Shown here piece by piece: positions 25,174 through 35,791 of a stretch of 48,093 bases of DNA (positions are counted from its first letter, which is position 1; the number at the start of each line of letters is the position of its first letter). The DNA is from Neelides folsomi (taxonomy: Eukaryota; Arthropoda; Collembola; Neelipleona; Neelidae): positions 1 to 48,093 of the forward strand of contig JAQGBZ010000436.1 of the NCBI GenBank assembly GCA_034687125.1. Direction: 5' to 3'. Both the position numbers and the translations under genes were made by a program. The notes beneath the pieces are model-generated. The model saw only the letters and a program-made list of their open reading frames with translations. It did not search any database and was not told where the DNA came from.

Positions 25174-25524
25174 GCTCATGGAATTATGGATTATTATCAA
25201 ATTCGTATTTATTCACACGATGGAAAATATAGCAATACAAGTCCATTTAAGGTAATATTAATTTTTGTCTAATTAAAATTAATTTTCATGTTATAAATAT
25301 AAGCAAATGGTGCCAATATTTAAATTCTACTTTATTTCAAGGTTCAAAACAAGAATTCATATAAGCTTAAAAAGCCATTGGTGATCGGAGAATTTTCAGC
25401 CGATTGTTCAGAAAAGAACAAAATTGATTATTTGTTTAATCGTGCCTATAACCGCACATTTAATGGTGTATGGTCTTGGCAATATAATGGCGGTGGTGAA
25501 TGTTCTGATAAATCAAATATTTAA
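25174..25524 (+). pseudogene. 3' fragment of a GH5 subfamily 10 beta-mannanase gene
   Basis: GH5_10 endo-beta-1,4-mannanases hydrolyse plant mannans in the gut of molluscs, annelids and some arthropods, including springtails. Two exons (25174-25251 and 25342-25524) encode only the last 86 residues of a protein that is normally about 350-400. Seen: DYYQIRIYSHDGKYSNTSPF, where functional relatives have His at the first R in a YQVHTY-type motif. Next is PLVIGEFS, carrying the catalytic nucleophile Glu, and then GVWSWQYNGGGECSD, the typical end of the enzyme. No exon with the NEP catalytic acid was found upstream in the 1.4 kb to UBE2O. The lost His and missing N-terminus argue for a relic. A polyadenylation-like AATAAA lies at 25598-25603. 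Family call good; subfamily from memory of motifs. Confidence 0.75.
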
Positions 25525-25767
25525 GACATGGGAATATCATCAATTAAGACTCTTTCTCACAATGGAAAAATTAGAGTAAAGATTACATAAAAATTAGAAT
25601 AAAAAACTTCATAGAGTACCTACAGTATATTTATCACATATTTAAGCAATGTATACCATACTTTATATCTGCATACAATTAAATAAATAAATACATTGAT
25701 AAAAAACTTATTATATTTTATTATATTTTTAATTTTTATTTATATATTTTATAAAATAAGATTGATT

Positions 25768-26685
25768 TTACTCTTTTAAATCTTTCAATACATTTCTCCA
25801 TTTTTTGTAAATGTTAACTTTCTTATACGGATCTTCACGTTGTATAAATGTATAGCCATATTCGCTGAAATCCATTAATTTAATTTCTCCAAAAGGATGA
25901 TTTTCCACTTGATTATAAAACATAGGCAAAAATCCCGTGAAAAATACTTCTTCTCTTTCTAAAATTTTTATTTTATCAGCCACAGAATAAAGTTTCCCCA
26001 TTGTATCGGCCGACATAAAATACCCTTTTGATTGACAATGTTGTGGGTATCGTAGAGCTGCATAATCATCAACTGAAACAAATCCAAATTGAGCTTTTTC
26101 GTCTCGCTCCACATCATGTTCATCTGCCATTTTACATAAAATCTTGCCGGTTTTCCCATGTCTTGGAACTATGAAGTTCATTACATAATCAATATCAATG
26201 AAATCGTTGTCTTGAGCTTTTAAAAACCATTTGGCTTTTTCGCAGTCATTATCAAACCATTTTGCTACCGTTAAAAACTTTCGCGTAAAATTTCTTTTAT
26301 TTTCATTTGTATTTGTAAGTAAAATGTCTTTATATTTATTACTTTCTTCATTTAATAATAAACTTATTTCTTCATTCTGGGGTTTGCTTATAATGAACAC
26401 AACACGTGTTTCACAAGATTCTTGTTTAATTTTACTACCCCATGTTTTTCGAATTATTTTCCTCCTTAAAAAATTATCTTGGTCGGAAAACACAACCATA
26501 ATAATTCCCTCTGTCGTGTCTGTAAAATTGCAAATATTTTTATTTTTAAAATCGTATCGAAGATCATTAATTATTTTGGTGTAACTATTTAATTCCCAGT
26601 TTTCTTCATTCGATTGAGATGGATTTCTTTTTAAAAACGAAATTAGCCCATAAATAGAGAAGTAATAAACCGTTATTTTAATTAT
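25768..26685 (-). CDS. GT31 family beta-1,3-galactosyltransferase-like protein (5' end uncertain)
   Basis: Golgi type II glycosyltransferase of the GT31 (Galactosyl_T) family, which transfers hexoses from UDP-sugars. An uninterrupted frame runs from an acceptor-like site at 26686 to the stop at 25768. Motifs: FLRRKIIRKTWGS (the family RxxIRxTWG block), an EESNKYKDILLTN segment, KFLTVAKWFDNDCEKAKWFL, KAQDNDFID at the DxD metal-site position, AALRYPQHCQSKGYFMS, and EEVFFTGFLP in place of the usual EDVxxG. The first residues of the frame, VYYFSIYGLISFL, look like part of a signal anchor. No in-frame Met precedes it, so a small 5' exon is likely missing. If translation started at the Met at 26499, the protein would be 243 residues with no anchor. 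Donor specificity cannot be told. Confidence 0.85.
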   Translation of the reverse strand: MIKITVYYFSIYGLISFLKRNPSQSNEENWELNSYTKIINDLRYDFKNKNICNFTDTTEGIIMVVFSDQDNFLRRKIIRKTWGSKIKQESCETRVVFIISKPQNEEISLLLNEESNKYKDILLTNTNENKRNFTRKFLTVAKWFDNDCEKAKWFLKAQDNDFIDIDYVMNFIVPRHGKTGKILCKMADEHDVERDEKAQFGFVSVDDYAALRYPQHCQSKGYFMSADTMGKLYSVADKIKILEREEVFFTGFLPMFYNQVENHPFGEIKLMDFSEYGYTFIQREDPYKKVNIYKKWRNVLKDLKE

Positions 26686-27394
26686 CTATAACATAAAAGT
26701 TTTTAAAATTATAATCCATTTTAATTGTTATAAATTTATTAACTTTAAGATAAATTGTGTATAAGCCACTACCAATGAAAAGTTGTCCAAATTAAGTGGT
26801 AATAACTTTATATTTTTCATTCTTCGTTTAAGTAAATTATTTTCAATTTTCAATCTTTTGTTTTATAAAATTTGTTAATTGAAGAATATATTACATTAAA
26901 CAAATGATCAATTTTGCATATAATTTAATTTGAAGGATAAACCATATAGTTTAAAAAATTCTAAATATTTATATCTTATCTTATGTACCTAGTTAAATGT
27001 TCATATGTTTAAACATTTTTACTATTTGTTCAAGTTTTTCATTATTTGCTCAGAAATAATTGTTGATTTTACTTTTATTAGTAAACCTCTATATACAAAA
27101 TATACATAATAAAAAGTTATACAAAAGTTGTGATTAAAATTTTAATATGCTAAAGTAGAAAATTGGTTTCTAAATGTTTAAATTTTAAGTAAATGTTTAC
27201 TTAAATAATGATATTATGTTTAAAAACATACAATGCAGCGAAAAGGAAAAAATATAAAATATTACTGAATTGGCGAACATTTTTGTAATCAATTAAATTG
27301 CTTATTTCCAATAAAGTGCATTAAATAATGTTGCCAATTTAAACCAATTAATCAGAATTGACATTTCAATTGACGTTATTTGTTTTGATTGAAA
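26686..27394. other. AT-rich divergent intergenic region
   Basis: Very AT-rich. It may contain a first exon of the GT31 gene and the promoter of the first receptor gene. Nothing more can be supported. Confidence 0.4.
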
Positions 27395-29661
27395 ATGAGA
27401 ATTGAATCCATTGAACCTCACACCATGAGCAGCTTAGATTCAATTGATAAAAAAATTGGAATTTCTCTTTGTTTAAAAATGTTTCTGATAATTGGAAGAT
27501 TTTTTCATTTGGTTCCATTTACCATTCAAACTAAGAATACAACTAATTGTATAGATAAAATTCAAAAAAACGAAAGTGTTATTGTTTCAAAACCAACTTC
27601 AAAAGTAATAACTATAATTTAAAAATTTAATAACCTTTTTGGCCATATTATATTTGATGTAAATCTTAATTAATTGGCAATGTTCAATTTCATTAGATAT
27701 TCATTGGATTGCTTTATCTATTGGCGTTACCTCATCTCGCCATTAGACTTTCAAATTCAATAAAGAAATCAAAAGATAATGCATTAGAAGGCAGTCTTTA
27801 TTTTTTAATATCTCTAATAAATCTTTTTCAATTTGTGTATTTTTTTAAGTTGATATTTTTAAATGAAAATTTTTATCTAAAAATTTATAAAGGAACTTGT
27901 TCAACATTAAAAATTTTAAATAAACATAATGGGGATTTACCTTCCAATACAAAAGTATGAACTCTTTATATATACCTCTAGTCTTTATTATTTTTGTATA
28001 AATTTATATAAACAACAATCTAAAATATGTATATGTATGTGATAGAGGTGAACAAGAGCTTATGGTTGGTTTTACTTTTTAATCATTAATTTAAAAAAAG
28101 GAACCAAACTCTGAACCTGCGTGAATTTTCAATACTATCAATACTCTAATAATTTAATTAATTAATTTCAGGGGATTTTTTTGGTGTGTTTTTTATACTT
28201 CATTTTAATAATTAAAATATTATACGAATGCACATCATTTATATTATCTGAGCCTTTCGGGGATAATTTTATTTTAAGGACTATTCTTGCAAAAAGTCAA
28301 TTTTACAGAAAGAAAGTTAATTACAAAATCGACTACTCACCCTGTAATTTTTAATGCAATAAAATCTATTGTAATATTAATTCTTTCATATATTAAGTAT
28401 TATTTTATGAAAATAATCTTTGCCTTGATGTTATAATATTTTTTAAATTATATTTAGCGTTTAATTTGACAAATGTATCTCTTGGAATTTATTTTATTCT
28501 ATCCAACATATATTTTTGTGCTATAGCTAATTTTGAACAATTAGTGCAATTTACCTTAGTTTTTATACTAAGGTCTATATGCAAAATTTCATCTGGAATA
28601 TTGATTAACGATAATGATATCAAATCTCAAGATGTAATTTAAAATTTAAAATTAATGATTTTATAAATTTTATAATTTTATTGACATCTACATTGAGTTA
28701 AACTAATATAATGTAAAAGAGTAAGTTGCCCAAATCGCGATGCTTTTTCGACGCCCTAATTACGGCACAGTCGCTTAAATACACAATATTTCCCGAGTTA
28801 GGATGTGTCCCGAGTTGGGCAACTTTCTCTTACACAGTTTTTATGAACTTATCATTAATAAATAAAAATTTACACCAATTTATAATAAATTAATCCCCAA
28901 ATCATAAATTTTTTCCATATTTAAAATGTAAACTAATGTTATGCTTTTGGACAGGTTATAGATATGTTCAAAAATATTCAACAATTGTCAAATCATATCA
29001 ATGATACCATTAAAGTTTCAGTGACGCTTATAGTATTTTCAATTGTTCCCAATTATATTATAGGAATTAAAGTTTGTTTTTCATCATCTGGAACTACAGA
29101 GCTTCAATTGGTTTATTTATCTTATGCTCTTGTCTATGGAACTCTTTTATATTATTATGCAGACATAAACGTTCATGTGAGATTAATAATAATGTTAAGT
29201 TAACGACTGTTAGTTATAATTTAGAGTTATAAGTTATTAGTTATACTAATACAATATATAATGACTATTCGAAATTACTGTAACACTGTAAATTTATCTT
29301 AATATAATTCTTGTTATATTACGATTATGAAATTTTAGATCAAAACATTTGCCAATTGGCCCAATATTCAAAAAATAAACAATTTGAACGAGTGCCCCGA
29401 ATATTGCTTCATATTTGATAGGGTTGCTCATAACTCCATTGGAATTAAAGGAGTGGGCTTTTTTAATTTTCCGATCACATTTGGATTTATTGGAAATGTA
29501 ATCTTTAACTAATTAACTAATATTTACTACTTAAATAATATATACAATAATATACATAAACCAATAGCTAAACCCAAACATTAATCGAATTGTAGATTGG
29601 ATGTATGATAGCAACATATGGAATGCTAATGCTTCAAAACGAAATTAGTAAAAAGGCTTAA
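27395..29661 (+). CDS. Gustatory-receptor-like chemoreceptor, copy 1
   Basis: Seven-transmembrane ligand-gated channel of the insect chemoreceptor superfamily, expected in the plasma membrane of sensory neurons. Exons: 27395-27604, 27697-27954, 28172-28343, 28458-28633, 28955-29176, 29339-29497 and 29596-29661, giving 420 residues, normal for the family. Several hydrophobic segments are visible (exon 2 IFIGLLYLLALPHLAI; exon 3 GIFLVCFLYFILIIKILY; exon 5 IVFSIVPNYIIGI). The last exons carry the family signature: FFNFPITFGFIGN followed by TYGMLMLQ (residues 406-413), matching the TYhhhhhQF motif except that F is N. Intron phases 0,0,1,0,0,0 match the next gene exactly. Intron 4 hosts a small hairpin element. 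Start is the first in-frame ATG. No orthologue can be named. Confidence 0.85.
28713..28835. mobile_element. Short inverted-repeat element in intron 4 of receptor copy 1
   Basis: About 123 bp with inverted ends of roughly 21-25 bp. The left end contains gtaagttgcccaaatcg and the right end its complement as cgagttgggcaacttt. The interior has a higher GC content than the surrounding intron. It is non-coding and looks like a MITE. No clear target duplication was seen. Confidence 0.6.
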
Positions 29662-30093
29662 TAATAGTATACAATTTTGATTTTTATTAAACCAGTGTAA
29701 GCTTTTTATCAATAATTGATTCACCAAATTTCATAACTATGATATTTAAAATGTAATTTCAATTTAAAATACAATTCGATACTTCAATGAGCACTTCACT
29801 TTTAAAGAATCAATAATAATTAATCAAAGCAAGTGCTTTTTCAAGGGTTCATTTTATTTATTGTCATTATTGAACTTACCGCTTAAACAAACATTATAAA
29901 ATTATAAATATTTGTACTTTTATATAACCTGTACAGTACACTAATTTCACAAGTTTCATGCATATTAAGAAGTATTTATAATTAAATTATTCACCTAATT
30001 CTAGCAAACAATCCATAATTTATTATAAATGGTTAAAAAATTGTAAAAAGTATTCAAAGAAGATTCAATGAAAGTTGATTTTGTGAAACCATA
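29662..30093. other. Spacer between the two receptor genes
   Basis: 432 bp of AT-rich sequence holding the 3' UTR of copy 1 and the promoter of copy 2. No distinct element recognised. Confidence 0.4.
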
Positions 30094-32106
30094 ATGTATC
30101 AAAACGGAAAATATAAAAATCAAGGTTTATATTCTAAGACTTTTGACCTTATGTCTTATATTGAAAAATCCACAGAAGGAATTAAAATTGTAAAAATTCA
30201 AGAAAAAGAATTCATGGGCATTCAATTGTATTTAAAAACTTTACTTTACATTGGAAGTTATTTTCTTTTTGTTCCTTTTAATTTGGGATCTATTTTTACA
30301 CATGAAGATTGGAATACCTCAAAAATTACTTCAAATAAATTTTTAAAAGTACTATTATATAAATTTTACAGAAATTAAATATCATAATATGAGCATTTGA
30401 TTTTAAATGTAATTTATTATAATTATAGCTATTTACCAGATTTTTATTTATATTGTCGACTCCTTTCGAATTATCAAGTATTTTATCGATTAAAAGAGGA
30501 ACGAGTTCCATTGAAATTGCTTTGGAATATATTATTGAATTTTGTTTAATTTTCAACAATCTTGTTTTATTTAAAATTTTATGGACTTCGGAAAAACTTT
30601 TCCTTTCAATTTATCAAAAAATAAAAGATCTTTCACAAACGTTATTTCAATTGAATGGAAATATCCCCACTCGTAGAAAGGTAATTTTGCAGCTTTAATT
30701 TCTGTATAATATATAAATGTGTATTAAACTATTATTTATAATAAATTGTACTTTTACTTTTCAACCCAGGGGATGACAATCCCAATTTGTTTATTTGTTT
30801 TCATAATCGTCAAAACATTAATTGAAAAATGGATTGTAATTAAAGGACTTTCTAATAATCATAGTATTATAGAAGATGGATATAATTATTTAATACGAAA
30901 TACTGAATATTTCCACTCTTTAAATTCAACAGATAAGTCTGATTGTACGTGTTAAAAACATTTATACACAAATAAATTATCTATATACAATTTAATTCGT
31001 TCAGGTAAATATTGTTTGCTTACTATGAATATTATACGCATATTTATTGAATATTTAAGGATGTAAAGAATTAATTATTTTAATTTCTTTTTAAAAAAAA
31101 TAGTTTCAAACTGGCAATATATATTAGGAGTTTATGAGTTATTCATCTCCAGTTATACGGATGCTATAACTGTTTTTGAGAGCGCTCTTCAATTCATTTT
31201 AGTATATTCTCTTGGAAATTGTTGCCGAATTTCAGGGGAAATTTTAAAGAATAATCCCAACATTCATTCTGATACGGTCTTAGATTAATAGATGTTCATT
31301 ATAAATATTTTAATTAACATTTAAATCATAATTAATCTATAAAGAATTTATTCTTATAAAGTATACTTTTATTATTAGATAATTAAACTATTCAATAAAA
31401 TTCAAGATTTATCCAATGAGATAAACACCATACTTCAAGTATTAGTTACAACATCCATAAGTGCAATAGTTCCAATATTCATTATTGGAATTAGGGATTG
31501 CTTTTCGCCTACTGCAAAATTGGAACAACAATATATCTATTTGAGTTATGCATTAATCTACACAGTGTTGTTGTATAGCATGGCTAATTTGAATGCTGAG
31601 GTAATAATTAATTTTTAGTATATAATGTACAGATCAATTTTTAAATATTTAATCGATTAGTGTGTGTTATAAATTCCTTCATTATAAATTAAAATTTAAA
31701 ATTTAAGAAATTATTTTAGATGCAGGCTTTTTCTGAATGGCCTTTATCAGAAAACTCAAAAAATAAATTCATTGATTATGCTGACTATTCTTTTATTTTG
31801 GATCGAATTTCACATAATTCCATTGGAATAAAAGGAGTTGGATTTTTAAATTTTCCAATAACATTTGGGTTTGTCGGAAATGTAATCAAACTCACCTGAA
31901 TAAATCACTTACTTACTTAAAAACATGTTAATAGCAAATATAGTGTAATTTTTTTTATTAATATTTACTTTACGTATGGACATTTTATATTTAAAAATTA
32001 TTATATAATTTGAATATTCTACATGCAATAAATTGTTCTTTAGATTGTTAGCATGATTTTGACTTATGGAGTAATTATGATTCAGTTGAAGAATGATAAA
32101 AATTGA
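30094..32106 (+). CDS. Gustatory-receptor-like chemoreceptor, copy 2
   Basis: Tandem paralogue of the preceding gene with the same seven-exon structure and phases: 30094-30348, 30429-30680, 30770-30944, 31104-31276, 31379-31600, 31720-31881 and 32044-32106, giving 433 residues. The best conserved stretch between copies is the end of the channel domain: HNSIGIKGVGFLNFPITFGF here versus the same sequence with FFNFP in copy 1. The C-terminal signature is TYGVIMIQ (residues 420-427). The N-terminal halves differ widely, so the duplication is old or the ligand-binding part evolves fast. Exons 3 and 4 join at phase 1 through a gtacgt donor at 30945. No stop, frameshift or missing exon seen, so the gene looks functional. 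Confidence 0.86.
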
Positions 32107-32810
32107 TTTAATTCCTTTACTGCCATAAATAATATCCACGTTATTTTAAATTTATTGTTGTCGAAGTGTCGATATGGATGAATACACAAGACATACCTTA
32201 ATACATTATCTGAAGTAAATTATGGAAACATTCTGAAAATGTAAAATAGTTCAATTATTTATTATAATTACTATATACAGTGATATCATTTAGCGATCAA
32301 AAGAATCACATCAAGGAAAAGTAAACAGTCTGTAAAAGCATTAATATGTAAAAAGAAATAAAAGAATATTATAGAGCTTGTATTATTAATTATTTTTAAT
32401 TTAACCTTTTTAATTATTTACATCAAATTTTTCATTTATAGACTACTATAATTAAATTACTTACATATGATCTTTACCTCCTTTCTTAATCTTGAGATAA
32501 ATTGTCTTAACAAAAGAATATATACCTAGACCTAGATAGATGACGAAATCTGTTGCACATTCGTTTCCAACTTCAAACATTATTTATAGGAAGGAGCAAT
32601 GTCACGCTGCTTGATCTTTCAATTTTGAATTCCTTGACACACTCAGGTGCATCTTTAGATCTTCTTTCTAATATTCAACAAAGATGAACAAATGACACAT
32701 ATTTCAAAATACCCTTTCATTTTTTCTATGTAGTATATAAACAACGTCATCTTTCTCACGCTTCAAAGTATTTATTAATAAATCTAAAATTAAGTCAGTT
32801 TAAAAGCAAA
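32107..32810. other. Intergenic region upstream of the OBP-like gene
   Basis: AT-rich, with no gene. Contains a TATA-like box near its right end (separate entry). Confidence 0.45.
32734..32741 (+). promoter_or_regulatory. TATA-like box of the OBP-like gene
   Basis: tatataaa, 77 bp upstream of the start codon at 32811. With transcription starting about 30 bp downstream, the leader would be about 45 bp. Position and consensus are suggestive only. Confidence 0.45.
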
Positions 32811-33401
32811 ATGAGAGGAATTCATGTTTTACAGATATTTATTAGCATAGAACTTTTAACCCTTTCCTTCTGTGAACCTCCGGCTGGAAATTCAATTCAA
32901 TATGGGCCACAAAATGGGAATTCGGAAAGGATGTTGAGTCCCATTTTACCTCTTAGCGGGCCAACAGTTGCTTGCGAGAATGGAATGTAAGGATCAATTT
33001 ATACACTGTTTAATTACTAAATAGTAATTCTGTATTTATCGTTAGTATAAGTAGAAATTACCATTAAAATTTGATATTATTAAAGGTTGAAGCCGACATC
33101 TTCAGCAATGGGAGTAATCGGACCCTGCATGGAGAGATATGCAAATAACATGAAATGTGTTGAAAATTGTTATGCTGAAAATGCCATGGACGCTTTGAAC
33201 GACGATGGAACTTTGTGCGAAGAAGCTTACATTGAATTTGTCCCAAAGAATTTCCCATTCCAAGTTGTCGATGAAGTGACGAGACTCTGGCGTTGGTGTT
33301 TTCATGAATTTGGATCTAAAGTTGATCCAAAAGATCAACAGTGTACTATTCTCGACCAATATTCTCATTGTATCTTCAGAGCATTTATGCTTCCATGTTA
33401 A
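32811..33401 (+). CDS. Secreted odorant-binding-protein-like (OBP/PBP-GOBP type) protein
   Basis: Two exons (32811-32986, 33086-33401) encode 163 residues. Residues 1-21 form a signal peptide (MRGIHVLQIFISIELLTLSF). After a low-complexity linker, the cysteines are spaced C55-X27-C83-X3-C87-X42-C130-X14-C145-X8-C154. This agrees with the six-cysteine insect OBP pattern, especially the diagnostic X3 and X8. Three further cysteines (C73, C103, C163) could form extra bridges, as in Plus-C-type OBPs. OBPs are small helical carriers of hydrophobic ligands in sensillar lymph or other fluids. The location 0.7 kb downstream of two receptor-like genes on the same strand is suggestive. The call rests on spacing and secretion, not on sequence recall; another helical Cys-rich secreted family is possible. 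Confidence 0.6.
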
Positions 33402-34435
33402 ATTAAATTGACATACATAGGGTTTATAAAGTTAGGACAAATAGGAATAGCGCAGTTATTATAAGAATGTCAATTTAAACAACGTAGATAGTTCTTTTAC
33501 TTAACAAATGTTCGAATTGAACTCAATTGTTTTTTGCCTTTCCATTTAAAAGATATGGAAAATCAATTCATTTTTGTAAAATTACTTGAGAAAGTTAATA
33601 TGATTGCATTTAATTTTCATAGATACTATCCTATTTGTCCTTACTTTATAAAGGCTTTGTATATATTTTCTTAAATAAAACCTTAAATTATTAAATTGGT
33701 CCATTATTTACATATTTAACTGCTGCAATTTTTATATTCAATTCGGTTTTTATTGGGTCTTAATGTCGATTTTTACACATTTGGATAAATAATTTTATTA
33801 ATTAAAATTTTAGTAAATTCATGTATAAAGGATAAATAGAAGAGGGCCAATCACGAGTTCATTTGTGGATGTGAAATGAATCCATTGGTTTACTATAGAA
33901 GAGGAGTTTGAGATTTCTATTGTTGTCTCAACATGAACTAACGAAATGATCTGATCCATTTATTTATTCGTTTTGATTTCACGGCAGGCTTCCTCGGCTC
34001 ATTAAAAGAGATGAGCTGAATGTCAAGTTTAAAATAAAAAGTGTCTTTTGAGAGGGTCGTGAGATTTATCAATAATTAAACTCGACTTAGAATTCGCATT
34101 GTTGAACTTTGAAATTAAATCTCATTATTGGTAATTATTGGGTCAACTTGATCACAATTCTCCCAAATCCAAACAATGAGTTGGATCAACTTAGCAATTT
34201 ATCTGATTAAATGAAGTCACTTCCTTTTTCTACATTTGTTAAATAGCGAGGAAGTTGTATATAAATCATCGTCTTTCTTCAATCAAATTCATTCACTTCT
34301 TCATTTCTTCTCTTCCCCTTTCTTTCCCAATTTTCATTTTACCTTCAATTTTTATATCAGATTTTTTAACTTTGCCCTCCTGTTTATTCATAGATCTATA
34401 AAATTCAGAATAAAAGTTTCTATCAAAAATTAAAT
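33402..34435. other. Intergenic region
   Basis: Holds the 3' UTR of the OBP-like gene, with AATAAA at 33674-33679, and the promoter and leader of the next gene. No other gene seen. Confidence 0.45.
34258..34265 (+). promoter_or_regulatory. TATA-like box of the Met-run protein gene
   Basis: tatataaa about 170 bp upstream of the start codon at 34436, followed by a pyrimidine-rich leader. Tentative. Confidence 0.4.
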
Positions 34436-35791
34436 ATGGCAATATTATTCAAATCAGCTCTTGTTATCTTTGGAGCTTCTCTCACACTCTTTTCTAATAA
34501 TTTTGTTCACGGGTCTTACGAGCCAACTTATGGAGAACATCATCATCGTAAGTTATTCATATTTTTCCAAACTATTGTCAACTATTCTTGATACAACTAT
34601 AAGTTTATTAAAATCTTGGATTTTTTTTATTTATTATAGAACATGGGCATAAGGAACATGGATCTTATTATCATTATCATGTGGTAATTTATTTCTAAAG
34701 TAAAAACCAAAAGAAAGAAAAGTCATAATTGATCGGATTTTGATTTATTATAGCCGTTAGTTGGACAGCAGGGTTGGAGTGCTCCGCCGCATCATCCACC
34801 GGCTCATAGTGATCATCATATTTGGCTCATATTGCTACTCGTTGGACTCCCGTATACAAATATTTCTTTTGAAATAAAATTCCATTAGTAAATTATTAAT
34901 TACTAATTTATTGTATTTACAAAAAGGTTGCTGCTCCTCCCATTGCTCCTACCACTCTTGCTCTTGCCAATTGGATTGAGTCTTTTGGCTTTGCTCCTTC
35001 CACTCCTTATGGGAGGAGGAATGATGATGATGATGGTAACAACATTTAACTTTTACATTTAATTTAATGATTTTTTAATTTTCCAACATTCTAAAACTTT
35101 TAGATGATGATGATGATGATGATGGGAGGAATGCCAATGCTCCGAGTTGGAGGTCATGGAGAAGCTCGTCAGTTTCTTGGAGACGTTTCTTCATATTTAG
35201 CAAGGTAATTTAAAAATCGTCTTTAATTTCAATTACGTAAAATACCCATTTAGTACAATACCCATGAATAAATAAACTAATATTTACATTATGTCGAATA
35301 AATATTTTAATTTATTTAGATCTGTCGATTTGGGAGAATGTCCACAGAAATTGGCTTGTACAATTGGAACTAAATTGTTCAATGGAAAAGAGTCAAGAGT
35401 GAAGGCCGACTTTCTGATGAACTATTTGCTGAATGAAGCCGTCCCTAAAGGGAACTTAAGAAGGACGCTTCGAAGTTACAAAGATGCCTTATGGTCAGGA
35501 GAATGTTCCAAATTTACTTGTCGACCAACATTCAACCCTCAAACGCTTGCTAAAGTCGAACCAAAATCGTCTGGGAATGTTAAATACAATGCAACAAGTG
35601 TTCCAGACTCATTTCCAAGCGGGGTTAATGAGAGCCTTATAAAGAAGGAAGTTCCTGGAGGAAACACAAAATTGAACAAACGAGAGAGCAAAATCAACCC
35701 AAGCAAAACATGGGAACCAATAACAGGAAAGAACTCTAAATTGTTCAACTATTATACCAAATTGATGGGGACGCCAACAGTTAAAATATAA
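34436..35791 (+). CDS. Uncharacterised secreted or membrane protein with Leu/Pro-rich and poly-Met blocks
   Basis: Not recognised. Exons 34436-34547, 34640-34683, 34754-34851, 34927-35035, 35104-35204 and 35320-35791 join in frame to 311 residues. Order of parts: signal peptide (LFKSALVIFGASLTLF); a His-rich segment; a long hydrophobic Leu/Pro block (LPLLLPLLLLPIGLSLLALL) that could span membranes; MGGG; then 12 consecutive Met encoded by 5 codons at the end of exon 4 and 7 at the start of exon 5. A soluble C-terminal domain follows with two CxxxxxC-like pairs (GECPQKLACTIG and GECSKFTCRPTF) and a basic, Lys/Ser/Pro-rich tail. Similar layouts of signal, oily Leu/Pro/Met block and Cys domain occur in poorly described arthropod proteins. 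Function unknown. Confidence 0.8.

Noticed and set aside
24856..25255. 115-codon plus-strand frame as a stand-alone gene
   Set aside because: Its end overlaps the mannanase exon in another frame; only the short KNSGWSIE part might be relevant.
26231..26584. Plus-strand 117-codon frame
   Set aside because: Antisense shadow of the GT31 gene.
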